A program made the translations under genes and the position numbers. A stretch of 64,000 bases of DNA from Apus apus (Eukaryota > Chordata > Aves > Apodiformes > Apodidae). The first letter of the stretch is position 1; each line of letters opens with the position of its first letter. Location of the stretch: the NCBI RefSeq assembly GCF_020740795.1, contig NC_067287.1:9935501-9999500 (forward strand), read 5' to 3'. Below are positions 13,001-25,000 of this stretch, piece after piece. Under the pieces are notes generated by a model that did no database searches, had not been told where the DNA came from, and saw only the letters and a list, made by a program, of their open reading frames with translations.

Positions 13001-16000
13001 GGCCATGAATTATGGATTGGAGACAGCCTAGCCTTCCTCAGGGATCCACAGCCATCCTTGGTGATTGGTTCTGGTCTTAAACTGTCTTCTCCATTTCCTC
13101 CTGTTCTGAGCTAAATGTCACAAACATGAGTTTCTTCTGCCCGTGTGCAGCTGGGGGCAGGTTAGGCAGTTCTGCTCACGTCGCGGTGCCCGTTTCTCAC
13201 ACTCTGCTTCATTCTTTCATTCTAACTGAAACTGTGATCAATTGTAGAGATTTAGGCTGCTTTTTTTTTTTTTTTACCCTACCTGCAGTGTAATGTCAGA
13301 CTCACTAATTCAAGACTTCATTGCTTCACGGCTGGTTCTACCAAACAGGATCACAGTGCCTCTGAAGAAGAATATGAACATTGCCCACTTGAGGTTCCCC
13401 ATCCCACATGTGAGTTGTTTTTTTCTCAGTGAGAGTGTTAATCTAAGTGTGCATTTGCTGCAGTGTGGATTCGTGTAAGCTCAGTGTCTTAGGTTCCTGC
13501 TTCAGCTGTTTCAACCTGGATTGCAGGCTTTCTGTAGGCAATGTTTCAGAAATACAAAAGCAGGTGTTGGATGGTTCATAGTTTGAAGAGGGTCCTACCC
13601 TCTCTACATGCCATAAGAAGTCTGCCTAGATGCTGAGCACGTTTACAGGTTTAAACCTTTAGTTTAATTTGAGAATACCACAGATCTTCAGTTGGAGATG
13701 GCAAATGCCTGAGCAATGAGTGTCAGGCTGCCTGATTTTTTCACTAGTGCTGTGAAGGAGGGCAAATAAGGAGCTCAGAGGGTGACATCTCTTGGTTACA
13801 GAAGAAAATTGGGGGAAAAAACCCAACAACAAATCTCCTAAATGTTTATCATACCCAGATCTTCAGTCTCCTCCATCCCTCAAATACTTAATAGACTCAT
13901 TAATGAGGGTAAATATAAATGAATGACAAAAGGATGCTCCCTATTGCAAACTTAGATGACCATATTGAAGCTGGATAGCCACTCTGCAATAAAATAAGAA
14001 ACTGCCAATGGAGACTTAGTTCCCCCTTCAGTCAGTGGGAGTTGATCTTTATCCTTGCTCTGACTGTGGCTGTAATCCTGTGTGCATATGTATGTTTCTG
14101 ATTTAAATACAAATTGAAGAATATTTCCTGTGCAATTATCTAGATTGTATCTGGTTTAGATCAAGGTAAATGGTGGAGAAAGTGTTTTAATACAGCTGTC
14201 ATTGGAAATAAACTGCATCAAAATACACGCCTCCACAAATCTGTCACGATGACTACCCCTTGCTGCCTGAAATAGCTAGTTTGGGGAGGTAGCATGGTAT
14301 AATTATCCAAAGATCACATTTTCATGACCAATTTTATATCTTCTTTTATTCAGGGAGTAATAAGGGTTCATCTGCTAGAAGCTGAAAACCTTGTCCAGAA
14401 GGACAGTTTCCTTGGTGCAATCAGGGGGAAGTCTGACCCCTACGCTCTTCTCCGCCTTGGCACGGTGCAGCATCGAAGCAAGACAGTTTCCCGAGATCTT
14501 AATCCCATTTGGAATGAGACCTTTGAGGTACTGAATCTTTTGATCTCTCCATCCGTAGGATGCACAGCTGCTTACATCCCTGTGCTTGGAGGACCTTCTC
14601 TTAGCTGACTGCACTGAAGCAGGTGGACTTCCTTGCTACTTGACTGACGAGGCGTTTCTGCCCCTTGAATGAGTTCAAATTTACATTGCAAACTTGGGAT
14701 GGCATTCAGGTTGATGTGGTTTATGTATGTGGGTTTTTGGAGGAGGTGCAGAATGCTGCTTTAAATATCCATCAGAGCAGCAGTCTGTGCAGCTGTAGTC
14801 TGCTCTAGCATTGATTCTTCTCTGCTTATTAGGGTTAGCAGTTTGAGGGATTTAGCTTGTAATTCAAAACCAAGCAAACTGGTTTTGAACTATTTTAACC
14901 TATAATCAATTGCATTTGTTACATGATTAGCTGTGAAACAGTAGGGAATGTCCTTCTTGTCCACAGCCTGAGCCTATGTGAACCTATGTGAATACTTTTG
15001 ATTTTTAATCATTCCTTTTTCTCCCCCAGTTTGTTGTTCATGAACTGCATGGTCAGGACTTAGAAGTGGACTTGTATGATGAAGATCCAGATAAAGATGA
15101 CTTTATGGGCAGGTAAATCAGCATAACCCCTTGCTCAGGGTCCAGTAAGCTCTGAAATGGGACACCCAGGTTATTCATACTGGAAACTTAATATTGAAAG
15201 AAACTATTCCCTTTGTCTAGATATTGATACCAAGTTAGTAGTTCCTACTGCAACTAACTTTGAACAAGGTACAGAATGGGCCCAGACTCCTGCAGGGAAT
15301 CCTAGGAAGCCATGAGAAGTGATGGTCACTACACAACTTGAGATTTATTTCAAATTTATTTTAGTTTTACAAGTATTTCAGGGGGAAGAGTTTAGAAGTG
15401 CAAGTGCTTTCCAGTGCACATGCATGCAGGTAATGTGTAGAAGTTGCTATTTGGAATAGATTTGAGTGTGAGCTGCTTTGGTGGTGGTTTCTCCTCCCTC
15501 CCCCTGCCCCTAACAGCAGTGTCCTAGATGCTTAAATACACACTGGAATGTTTGCTTTTTGTCTTTTAGCTTGCTTATAAACCTGGTGGATGTAAAGAAC
15601 GACAGAACTGTTGATGAGGTAAAGATCACAGCTTATTTCTAAATGCTTTTGGTGGTGTGTGCTCATTTGTGCTCTCCCTCTGATACTTCAGTGTTTCTGT
15701 GTGCTTAAAGCTTCCTTGCACACTTGCACAGTAGTATTTTCTCAGAAATAAATATTTATTTCTCAGAAATAAATATTTGCTCAGAAAACTTGAAGTAGCT
15801 ATTACAATAATTTTTACAGTCAAGCTGGCAACCTCAGACAGCCCTGAGGTTACACTGAGCCAGCAGTGGGATCTTGTGTTGATGTCTTGTGGCCTTTGTC
15901 TACCACATATACCAAGGCTACAGATAAGGTTTGGTGAAGCAGTCTGCCTGCTGAGGGAAGAAATGATCCAATCTTACTGTGGTCCATCCTGCAACCCAGC

Positions 16001-19000
16001 ACTCTGCAAACAATGCTGGGGTGCCTGTCTTGTGTTGCTGGTGGTTGGAAACGTCCATGTGCTTTGCATGTATGTGGGTATCTTGGTTTTGTTTCTTCTG
16101 GCTTGTGTTTCTAAGTGGATGGACATGCTACAATCTCAGTGTCAAAAAGGCAAGCTAAGGCACCCCAAGTAGAATTCATATTGTCTGTTGAACAAAAGTC
16201 TCAGAGACTGCAACATATATATCAATTATTCTACCTCACAGTTCTCAAGTTACTCTTTGTTGTCTCCATTTAGTGGTTTCCCTTAAGTAAGACAACAAGT
16301 GGACACTTGCATTTAAAACTGGAGTGGCTTTCACTGGTAAATGACCAAGAAAAGCTACATGAGGTGAGTATATTTGCTCAAAGGATTCAGATATTCTGAT
16401 CCCTATCCAGTGATCAACAAGGAATTGGGTACAATTAGGAACCCCAGGCAAATTCATGGGATTTATTTTGGTCTGACAAAGTTTTGATGTGATTCACCCA
16501 CCCCCAAGTTGAAGGGCATTTGCTTGCTCCAGGTCCCTTAGTAATTCAAGAGTTACTCAAATCTGGCAGCTCTTTTTGCTTGAATTAGCAAAGCTTTGTT
16601 TGACTCACTGCAAAGTGGCCTCTCACTGTTCACTTTTTTGACAGTTTTTCCCTTCCCTCTTCATCTAGGGTCTTTGTAGGACCCCTGTCTATAACCTGTG
16701 TTGACAAATTCCCAGCACTAGTGCTTGGTAGAGCCATGGTTCCAAATGGTAATGACTTACTTGTCCAGCAGAATTGCTTGGATAAAGCCCATTTCTCAAG
16801 GATATTGTTTCTTCATAACTGAGCAAAAGCATTTGAGTTCACTGAAGTGAATACAATTTGTTTCCAGGCTTTTTTCTGCCAACACTGGATTGCTGATGTT
16901 GATGTATGTGGTTGAGCATGTATTTTAGGTGTCTTGCTCCACTGGGGAATCCAACCAGTTCTGCACTAGAGAGACTGAAGTGCATTAAGAGCAGTGAATT
17001 GGAAAGACTTAGAACTCTTCTTACTGCTCTTCTTAAAACTGTCATGTTGTACTGACTTGTGCTCCACTAAATTGCAAGTTTTAGGAGAAAGGTGAAGAGC
17101 TGCTTAGCTTTCAGAAACTGTCCTTTGGATTTCTGTTGTGCTTTCCATTGTCCTTGTTGGGTAATCATGTCTACCTTGTGTTTTGTTTTGTGTTATCTTT
17201 CCTGGCCTTCCCAGGATAAGAAGGGTCTATCTACAGCCATTCTGATAGTCTACTTGGACAGTGCCTTCAACCTTCCAGTAAGTGCAGACCATGTGCAGGC
17301 AGCCTTCACTCCTAAGCTTTTTCTTTTTTTTTAAAAAGACCACAAATTAATCATTTAAAAATACTCTTTTACTAATTCAGAAAAACCACTTTGAGTATTC
17401 GAATGGTGAATGTGGAGCAAAGAAGATCAAAAATAACAAGTACCTCAAGGTAAAATTGATATTCTTCTCCCATGCTTGCAGAACAACATTCTGGATGATG
17501 TGGTATCGTAGCAACTGAAACTGGCTGTGGTTAAAAAAATAAGAATATGAGTGACCAAGCTTTCAAAATAGTGGTTGAAAGCCCCACCCCAGAGAAAGTC
17601 TAGGAGGTCCAAGGGGGAATGCAGCACGGAAATATTTGATTGTGTGGGATTAGCTTTATTTTTGTTTTATACTTTAGACAGAGTGCCTCCAGACTTCAGA
17701 CCAAGTCATGTTATCCTTTCTGCTGCTGCAGGGGCTCTTTACATGGGGAGCTGTTCCAGCTTGACCTCCCACATTGGGATGGGAGGGATATGCTGGTTTG
17801 TGGTAACCTTCCCATCCATTGGCGATCTGACCACCAGATTCCTACCCCATCAGTTTTAGAGGGATTCAGAAGCCTCTCTGTCATTCATACCTCCTCTCCC
17901 TTTGCTTCTGTTTACTTCTTCCCTCCAAATACTGCATTTTGCTACTGTGATGTAAATGGAAGTGTAGGGAAGAGTGTCTTTCTGCCCTTTTTCTTGAACA
18001 AGCTACACACAAGCACAGCTCTAAGCAACAGATAAAGATAAAACTTCTTGTTCTCTCTGAGTAGCTCCCCTCCTAATATGATCTTCACAATTTAGATGAG
18101 CTACCAGCACTGTGGTACACATACCATTCAGTAGTCCTTAATTCTGTACCTGTTGTGTACTCTTTTGCTGTGCCAAGAACCAGATCCACACCCTTAGTGC
18201 ACTAGTGCAGAAGCATACAGTGTGAAAGGTTCAGGGTTGTTGCTTCTGGAAAGGAGTCATGACCTATTTCAAGAGCAGTGGTTTAACATTACTTCCAGTA
18301 AACTATAAATGCCTCTTCTCTTTTTCTTTTTTTTTTTCCCCCCTCTTGTATTAACTTACAGAAGACAGAACGAGAACCCTCCTCCTTCGTCCTGCTCACG
18401 GTAGGAAACAAGACACAGAAAAGCAAGGTGAGGCTTTTTGACTCTTCTGCTTTCCTTAGGCATCCACAAAAAAGTATTTATCTCCAAGTAGCCCCTAAGA
18501 AGAGTAGGACTAGTGAAACTGATGTGAAGAGCTGTAGTCATGGTGATGGCTGCAGGGGCCAGGAGGTGGGGGTGAACCAGGATGTGGAAGTGCTCTGGTA
18601 CTGAGTCGTGCTTAATTAGTGGGGGTCTGATCAGCTGCTGTACAGGTGTGTGTGCTTGTGCTCATGGCCATGAAGTCATGTTGGCCAAGATACCTTAGCT
18701 CTGTGAAGACTGCAGAGGAAAAAATGATAGGTCTGCAATCTGGCTCATGCTTTCTCAGGGCAGGGTGTCATTTGCATTTAACTGGCATTTGTTCCCTTGT
18801 CGGAGTCTCCTGGCTCCTGTGTTTCGCAGAAGCTTAATTAAATTTTTTTTACCTGGACAAGCATGTATCTTAATGCCTTCTGCTTTACTTTCAGTTCCTT
18901 TTTTACTGTTTAATATTAATTTTTGCCCTCCCAGTAGCTGCTGTTTATTGCCTCGCAGCTGGTTGTAGATGAGTGACACCCAAAAATAGGGATGAATCCT

Positions 19001-22000
19001 GTTGGCTACACACAGGCATATGGGACTGGCACCTTTGTTTCTTCAACCTTCTCCAGTCAGAAATTGGGTTTTGTTTACAAACCACACCACATCACCTGCC
19101 TCACCCAAACTAGGTCTGACTTCCAGCTTCTCCCTTCTCCTTTCCCCTTGCTGCCAGCACTCATGACCTGGCAGAAGCAGCTGGTTTATGGAGCAGCCTC
19201 AGCCATAGACCCTGCGGGTGCTTTCCATACGCTTTCATCCTTGAAGTGTGGATGATGCTGAAGCTGTGCCCTCCTACTCTTTCCTCAAGCTCTACACCCC
19301 TCAGCCTGCCCCTCTAGCCTTCCTGCCCTTCCTCTCTAGCTCACTGCAGCTTTGGGAGCTGCTCTGGGTGCCTGCAGGCGGGAAGCAGCGCTCAGGTTCT
19401 CCCTGAGTGGAGAGGTGGGAGGGAGGGAGCAGTGCCTGGCTGCAGGTGAGGCAGGCTGCTGGTCCAGGCACCACTGGCTGGGTCCAACAGCAACTCGCCT
19501 GACTTGTTCTTCAGCATTTCCACACCCTGCAGACCTTGTTCTGGTTTTACCAGAGACTTTGCTTCTGCACATTTCTGACTTGGAAATGTCACTCTCTCTG
19601 TACAGTGGGGATATAGCATCACTGACTGAAACAAGAGGGTCACTGGTGATCAGTGTCAAGGTATTCTTTGCTTCTAACAGAATAAGCTAACCTTTGTGCC
19701 CCTATCTTCTTGTTGCAGACCTGCAATTTCAGCAAAGATCCCACGTGGGGCCAGGCTTTCACCTTCTTTGTCCACAGTGCTCATTCCCAGTCACTGCACA
19801 TTGAGGTGAGAGAGAAGCCTTTCCTTTGAAGATGAAGTACACATACGAAGAAAGCTTGTTTCATGGTGGCTGTGATCCCTGTGCTGGTTGTTTCTGTGTG
19901 CTGGTACTGGGGTCCTCCTATTTAAAAAGTGGAAGAAGCACCTGTTGTTGCACAGGTGATTCTCTGTCGGGGATGCTGGTATCTACCTTTGCTCTGGGAT
20001 CACCTAATGCATAACATCTCAGTTCAAATGTGGAACATTTTTTGGCTGCAAAATGCAAATGGGTTTTTATACAGGTCTGTATGTAGTAAAGCCATGCATA
20101 TTTTGCTGTCAGAGATTGCAGCCTTTCTAATTCTCAACCAGAGTCCTCTCACTTCACCTTGGTATTCTGGCTTCTTAAGAAATCCTGTATTTCATTAGCA
20201 AACATTGCAGTCCCAGCCAGTTCTATGTCTGTTCACTCAGCTACAGAAGTGGATTTGAATTTGGGTGTATTGAGGTTCAATACGCTAAATAAACTATTTA
20301 CCTAAAAAGCTTATAAAGGATTGATCAGTTGTCATCCCAGCTGCTTGGGACATCTTCCCCAGAGCCAATAAGGAAGGTCAAGTAAATCTCAGGGCCTAGG
20401 TTTTCTGCTAAGGCGATTCCTTCTCTGTATAGTTAGAGGTAGGAGTTTTATTCCAAAAATACTGATTTGTTACACTCCTGTAATACTGGCATCACCCATT
20501 TGGAAGTAATCATACTTGATAGCATGTCCTGAAGTAAATAAGCTAATTCTGAACTACCTTCTTGCTTGGCTTTTCTTAGTGGTATGCTTCCCAGTTTGCC
20601 ATCTAATAACAACTTACAACTTTTTTTTTCCTCTCTAGATAAAAGACAAGGATCGGGATAGTGTCCTGGGAACTTCAGTGGTATGTCTCTCCCATTTACT
20701 TAAGGACCCAAACATGACTCTGGATCAGAGATTTCAGCTGGATCATTCCAGCTCAGACAGCTTCATTAAGATGAAACTTGTGTTGCGGGTAAGTTGTTCT
20801 TTGCCCCATTCACTCAACTTCCCCAGTGGAAGCATCCAGTTCTAACCAGGCAAAAGAGATGAAAGGTGGTAGAGGAGAAATGCACTTTTGCTTCACAGAT
20901 GAGTAGAAAGCAGAAGTGTGACAAGGTGTTTATGTGTAATTAAGAATGCATGGTGGAGCTGAGAGGTATCACCGAGGCTTCCAGGAACTTAGTGCAATTG
21001 CAATGCCTCTGCTGAAAATCTTCTCATGACAGTAAAGAGTTGGGTTGAGAAAAATCTATGCTGGGAAATCAAAGCTGCTAAATAGTAAGAGAGACTGATG
21101 GTTAAGAACTGTTTTCTCGCTGTGCTGTTGGTCAGTGTTTAGACACTGATACATACATACACAGTAGGACAAGGGAAGAGAACATCACAGCCAATTCCAT
21201 AGGTCTCTTTGATCTCTAATGGCAGATTCCTGCTGTTACTGTTTTGTGGTGAAGTTTCGTCCTAGGTGATAATGCTAGCATTAACCCCAGTGCTTTGGGA
21301 GCAGCATTCATTTCACTCCCATGTGATTTTTAGGCCTTGAATGTTGAAGAACCCGATCCACAAAGAGTCAAGGCTGGTGTCAGTGCCTCAAAGCAAGGTC
21401 CCGTGCGTGTCATGGAGAACGGTGGAAACCACCAGAAGTTTGTCTCCCCGCCAAACTCGGAAGTCTCAAAAGCCCCTTCCATGAACAAAGACCCTGCAGC
21501 ACTTGAATCCTTGCCAGAAAAGGACAGCAGAGAAGACCTGGACACAAGTGATAGTTCAGCAGCACCTGTAGCCAGTGAAATTCTTGCTGCCCTCGATGAG
21601 ACGGAGCGTGAGCAGAACCCAGAGCTCTGCCCATCATCAGCCCTGCCTGCCAGAGCCGGGGCAGTGCCCGCGCTGCCGCTCCTGCAGGAGCTGAGGCTTG
21701 CACCCAGTGTTGCTTCACTGGGTTCTCTGCCTTCTTCTTGCTTTGAATTAAGTAGCAGCAATCTGGACCTTCCTAAGTAGGTGTTCTTCCAGCTGAATTG
21801 TTCTTCTCTTGGGAAGGTTTGGGGTTTTGTAGGTCACTGTTACACACAGTTGAGTTCAAGACTGCTAAGTCGTTTGGAGCCTTGAGTCTCAAATCACCTT
21901 ACAAAGAATTAGCCCAAGTATTCCAGTCAATAGCAAGTTAAAGTACAGGTGTAAAGCAAAAGCATTTCCTTCTCTGGCTCTCCTAAGAGGTGCTGCATGT

Positions 22001-25000
22001 ATTGACTTCATGGTGTGTAAGAACCTCTCACAAGTACTATCCTGCATCCCGTAACACGTTATTTTAGCAATGAGAGACTGGAAGTCTGAATGTCCCATTT
22101 CTGTGAAAACATACATTCTTGATAAGCCTATCTGGCTGCCTAAAGTTTCAGATGCTGCCTTTTATCAAGGAAGTTTTGAGACTCCCATAATATTGTGAAC
22201 AGTTTTTGTGGACAGATGTGCTTGTGTGTGTGTCCTTCCCACAGTGCTAAGTGTGAGGCTGCAGGAGTCTGCTCTGTTGAGGGGGACAGGGAGCTGGATC
22301 TGTCTCTTCTGGGACACAGAGTAGAGCTAGTAGAATCCTTAATGAACTGAGGTGGCAGAGAAGGTCCATCTCAATTAAAGAGAGCATCAGAGCAGTTATC
22401 AACCTGAATACCAAACCCAGCTCTGGCTGTTCAGTCTAGTACTGAACTGGCAAATTCTCTAGCTCTAAATGGACCTAATTTAGAAGCCGTTTTTAAGTGA
22501 TGTTTTGGATTTGAAACCACTTTAATAACATGCAGAATGAGATTTAAAAAAGGGTCCCATTTTGCATGTAAAGACATCCTTGAAGCAGCTGTGTAACATG
22601 CCTACCTGTACTTTGCTGCTCCATCTGCAGCAGGCCAAGTAGGTGCTTTTTTGGCTGTTCATGCAGTGGGACTGAAATGGGGCACCTGTGCAGGTCAGCT
22701 GGGCACTGCTGGCACTGACAGGGGTGTTCTTTCTGAGGAGCCTCTGTGGTCCAGCTGTTTATCTATAGACAGCAAACCTCAGGATGCCAGAAAGATTAAT
22801 GCCCTGAAAGTTGGGTTTAGTTGAAAATGCATCACCAGTTTCTGAAGCTCGTGCCCTGTTTTGTGCTGCTGGGTCTGTCCATGTGGTCTGTTAACTACCT
22901 GTATTGAAGGGCTTTGGCTGTGCACCTGTCTTGCAGCGGGACCGAGATGCCTCTGGGGGAGATCCAGCTGACGGTGCGCTACGCGTCGGTGCGGCAGAGC
23001 CTCGTCGTGCTGGTGAACAGCTGCAGGTAGCACTGACCGTTGCTTGTGGCTGTCTGTAAAGGGAAGGGGGAGAGCTCTCTCAGCTTGTCAGACACACCAC
23101 AGAGCTAGAGCAGAACCCTGTAAAAGATGCCGTAGTGTTGGCTGACTTGAGTCTGTGTAGCCTCACTAAGCCCAGACGGGTGGAAACCTCCAGCTCTGGT
23201 CAGTGCCAGTAGCAGGACTGCGAGGGTGGGCAGTGAGGGGTGCTCACTGCAGCAGAGGTACTTGAACTTCATCCACCCAGAACTTCCTCTGAGCAGCATT
23301 GACAACTGATGCATGTCTTGGGATCTCCTGACAGGCATCATGACAAGAATTGACACCTGTGACTGAATTTGTAGCTGTTAATTTAGGAACTCTGATAAGT
23401 GGCCACACACTCAATAGTGAAAATTTTGTTTAACTTCATGTCTGTTAAGTTTTATTTGCTTATGTTCCAACTCAAGATAAAAGCTTTTGGCCCATGAGCC
23501 CATTAAAGGTGGGTCTGATTTAGATAGTCAGTGGGAGAAGCTGCCTTGCTTGTCAACACTTTATTTCTTTCAACAGAAACTTAGTACCTTCTTCCAATCG
23601 TGGAGTAGATCCATATGTTCGTATATACCTGCTTCCAGATAGAAGATGGACAAGCAGGAGGAAGACTTCAGTTAAGAAGAAAACTCTGAACCCCCAGTAT
23701 GATGAAAAGTAAGAAAATGTTAATGATCGTTGCTGCTGAAATGTTTATAATCTTGGTACAATGAAAGGACTTATATAAGGTGTGCTTCTTGTTGCTCCTA
23801 AGGGTTGTCTCATAAAGGCTTGCAGGTCTTCTGACAAAAATGGTGCTTTGACTGTGATTTCCAAGTACTTAGGTCTGGCCTTGCTCTGCTTAGGGTGTTG
23901 TCTGTTGCCTGTAGGAGGGCACACCTTCTTCCCAACCCCTTTCCTGCTCCTAGCTGGTACAGGCTGCACAGACATTCCCCTACCCATGCTTATCTCCTGT
24001 TGTTGCAGAGGTGATCTTTCCATTTGGGTACCTCACAAAGCCTACTTCTCTCTCCATACTTTTAAGCCTGATGCTTATTCTGACATCTTTCCAAAAGTCA
24101 AAGGCAGGAATACAAAGCCTTTTGAGACTGGACCATTCTTCAGACAGTGGGATGGATATTGTCCTTGAGACCAGGTGGGAGCAGGGTGAAATACTCCCAC
24201 CTCTTTCCTGACAGTGCTGTGACAGCAGCTTTGCTGCTGAAATGGAACATGTTTTGTATAAAACCACAGTAATGCTTAGATGTGGTTTTATCCCCATCTT
24301 CAGAGGAGGGTAGACACAAGAAAATCAGGGAATACTGGGTGATCCTGGGTGGCTCAGGTTGTTTTCTGTGTTGGGGCCTTTCTTCATATGTCAGTACAGG
24401 TCAGAAATGGAGAAAAGATTTTAAAATATTTCTTCTTGACACACAAAACAGTAGAGCTGCAGATTTTGCTTCTGCCTCTTCTTATGTATCTCCACCAATA
24501 CAGTGCCAGCACAGCTGTCAGGAACATCTCATCTCTTTTTCCTCATCCTCAGTATTGGTGTGTCCTGTACATCCTCAATTAAGTACAGAAACAGTTGAGC
24601 AACACTTAGCTCCCAAACATATAACCTGTTTTACAGCTCTGACTTGAGGAAGAGCTATTCAGGTGGGCAGAACCTAAGTGATGTAGCCTGGACAAAACTC
24701 ACTTGACATTAGATGGTGTGTGCCAGAGGCATGAGTCAGAGCCATTAAGAATTTAATTGCCACAGGTTTCAACCTTTGTCTTCTCTTCATGTGGTGTGAG
24801 CCTACTTTGTAAACTTGGGGGGTTGGCTCAACTATTTCCTCTGAGTAATAAAGGTTGCATGGAGAATAATCCTGATCCTCCATGAAGGAGGAAAATGATG
24901 GTAGATAGGATTTCACCATGGATGTGTGTTTTCCTCCTTTTCCTGGCACAGTCTGCACAGTGTTGTAGTCTTTCATGAGGCCTGGAAGAGATTTCTTACA

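Larger units (their letters stand above)
1028..13409 (+). other. ESYT3: ESYT3 SMP-domain exons
   Basis: Seven exons (the first seven listed for ESYT3) encode the lipid-transfer SMP domain. It starts with FPDVERVEWLNK and runs through QAWPYFGTIMEK, CPRINGIKAYTKE, GTLRVILEPLLTDPPFIGAV and MSNLLDVPGI to NRITVPLKK. These are signature stretches of E-Syt SMP domains, which form a hydrophobic barrel that dimerises and carries lipid. The introns here are the longest of the gene; the one between 2783 and 8945 is about 6.2 kb and holds a CR1 fragment. Confidence 0.92.

Noticed and set aside
21330-21761. Minus-strand open frames of 143 and 102 codons
   Set aside because: Antisense shadows of the GC-rich ESYT3 linker exon, which has fitting splice sites and phase on the + strand.
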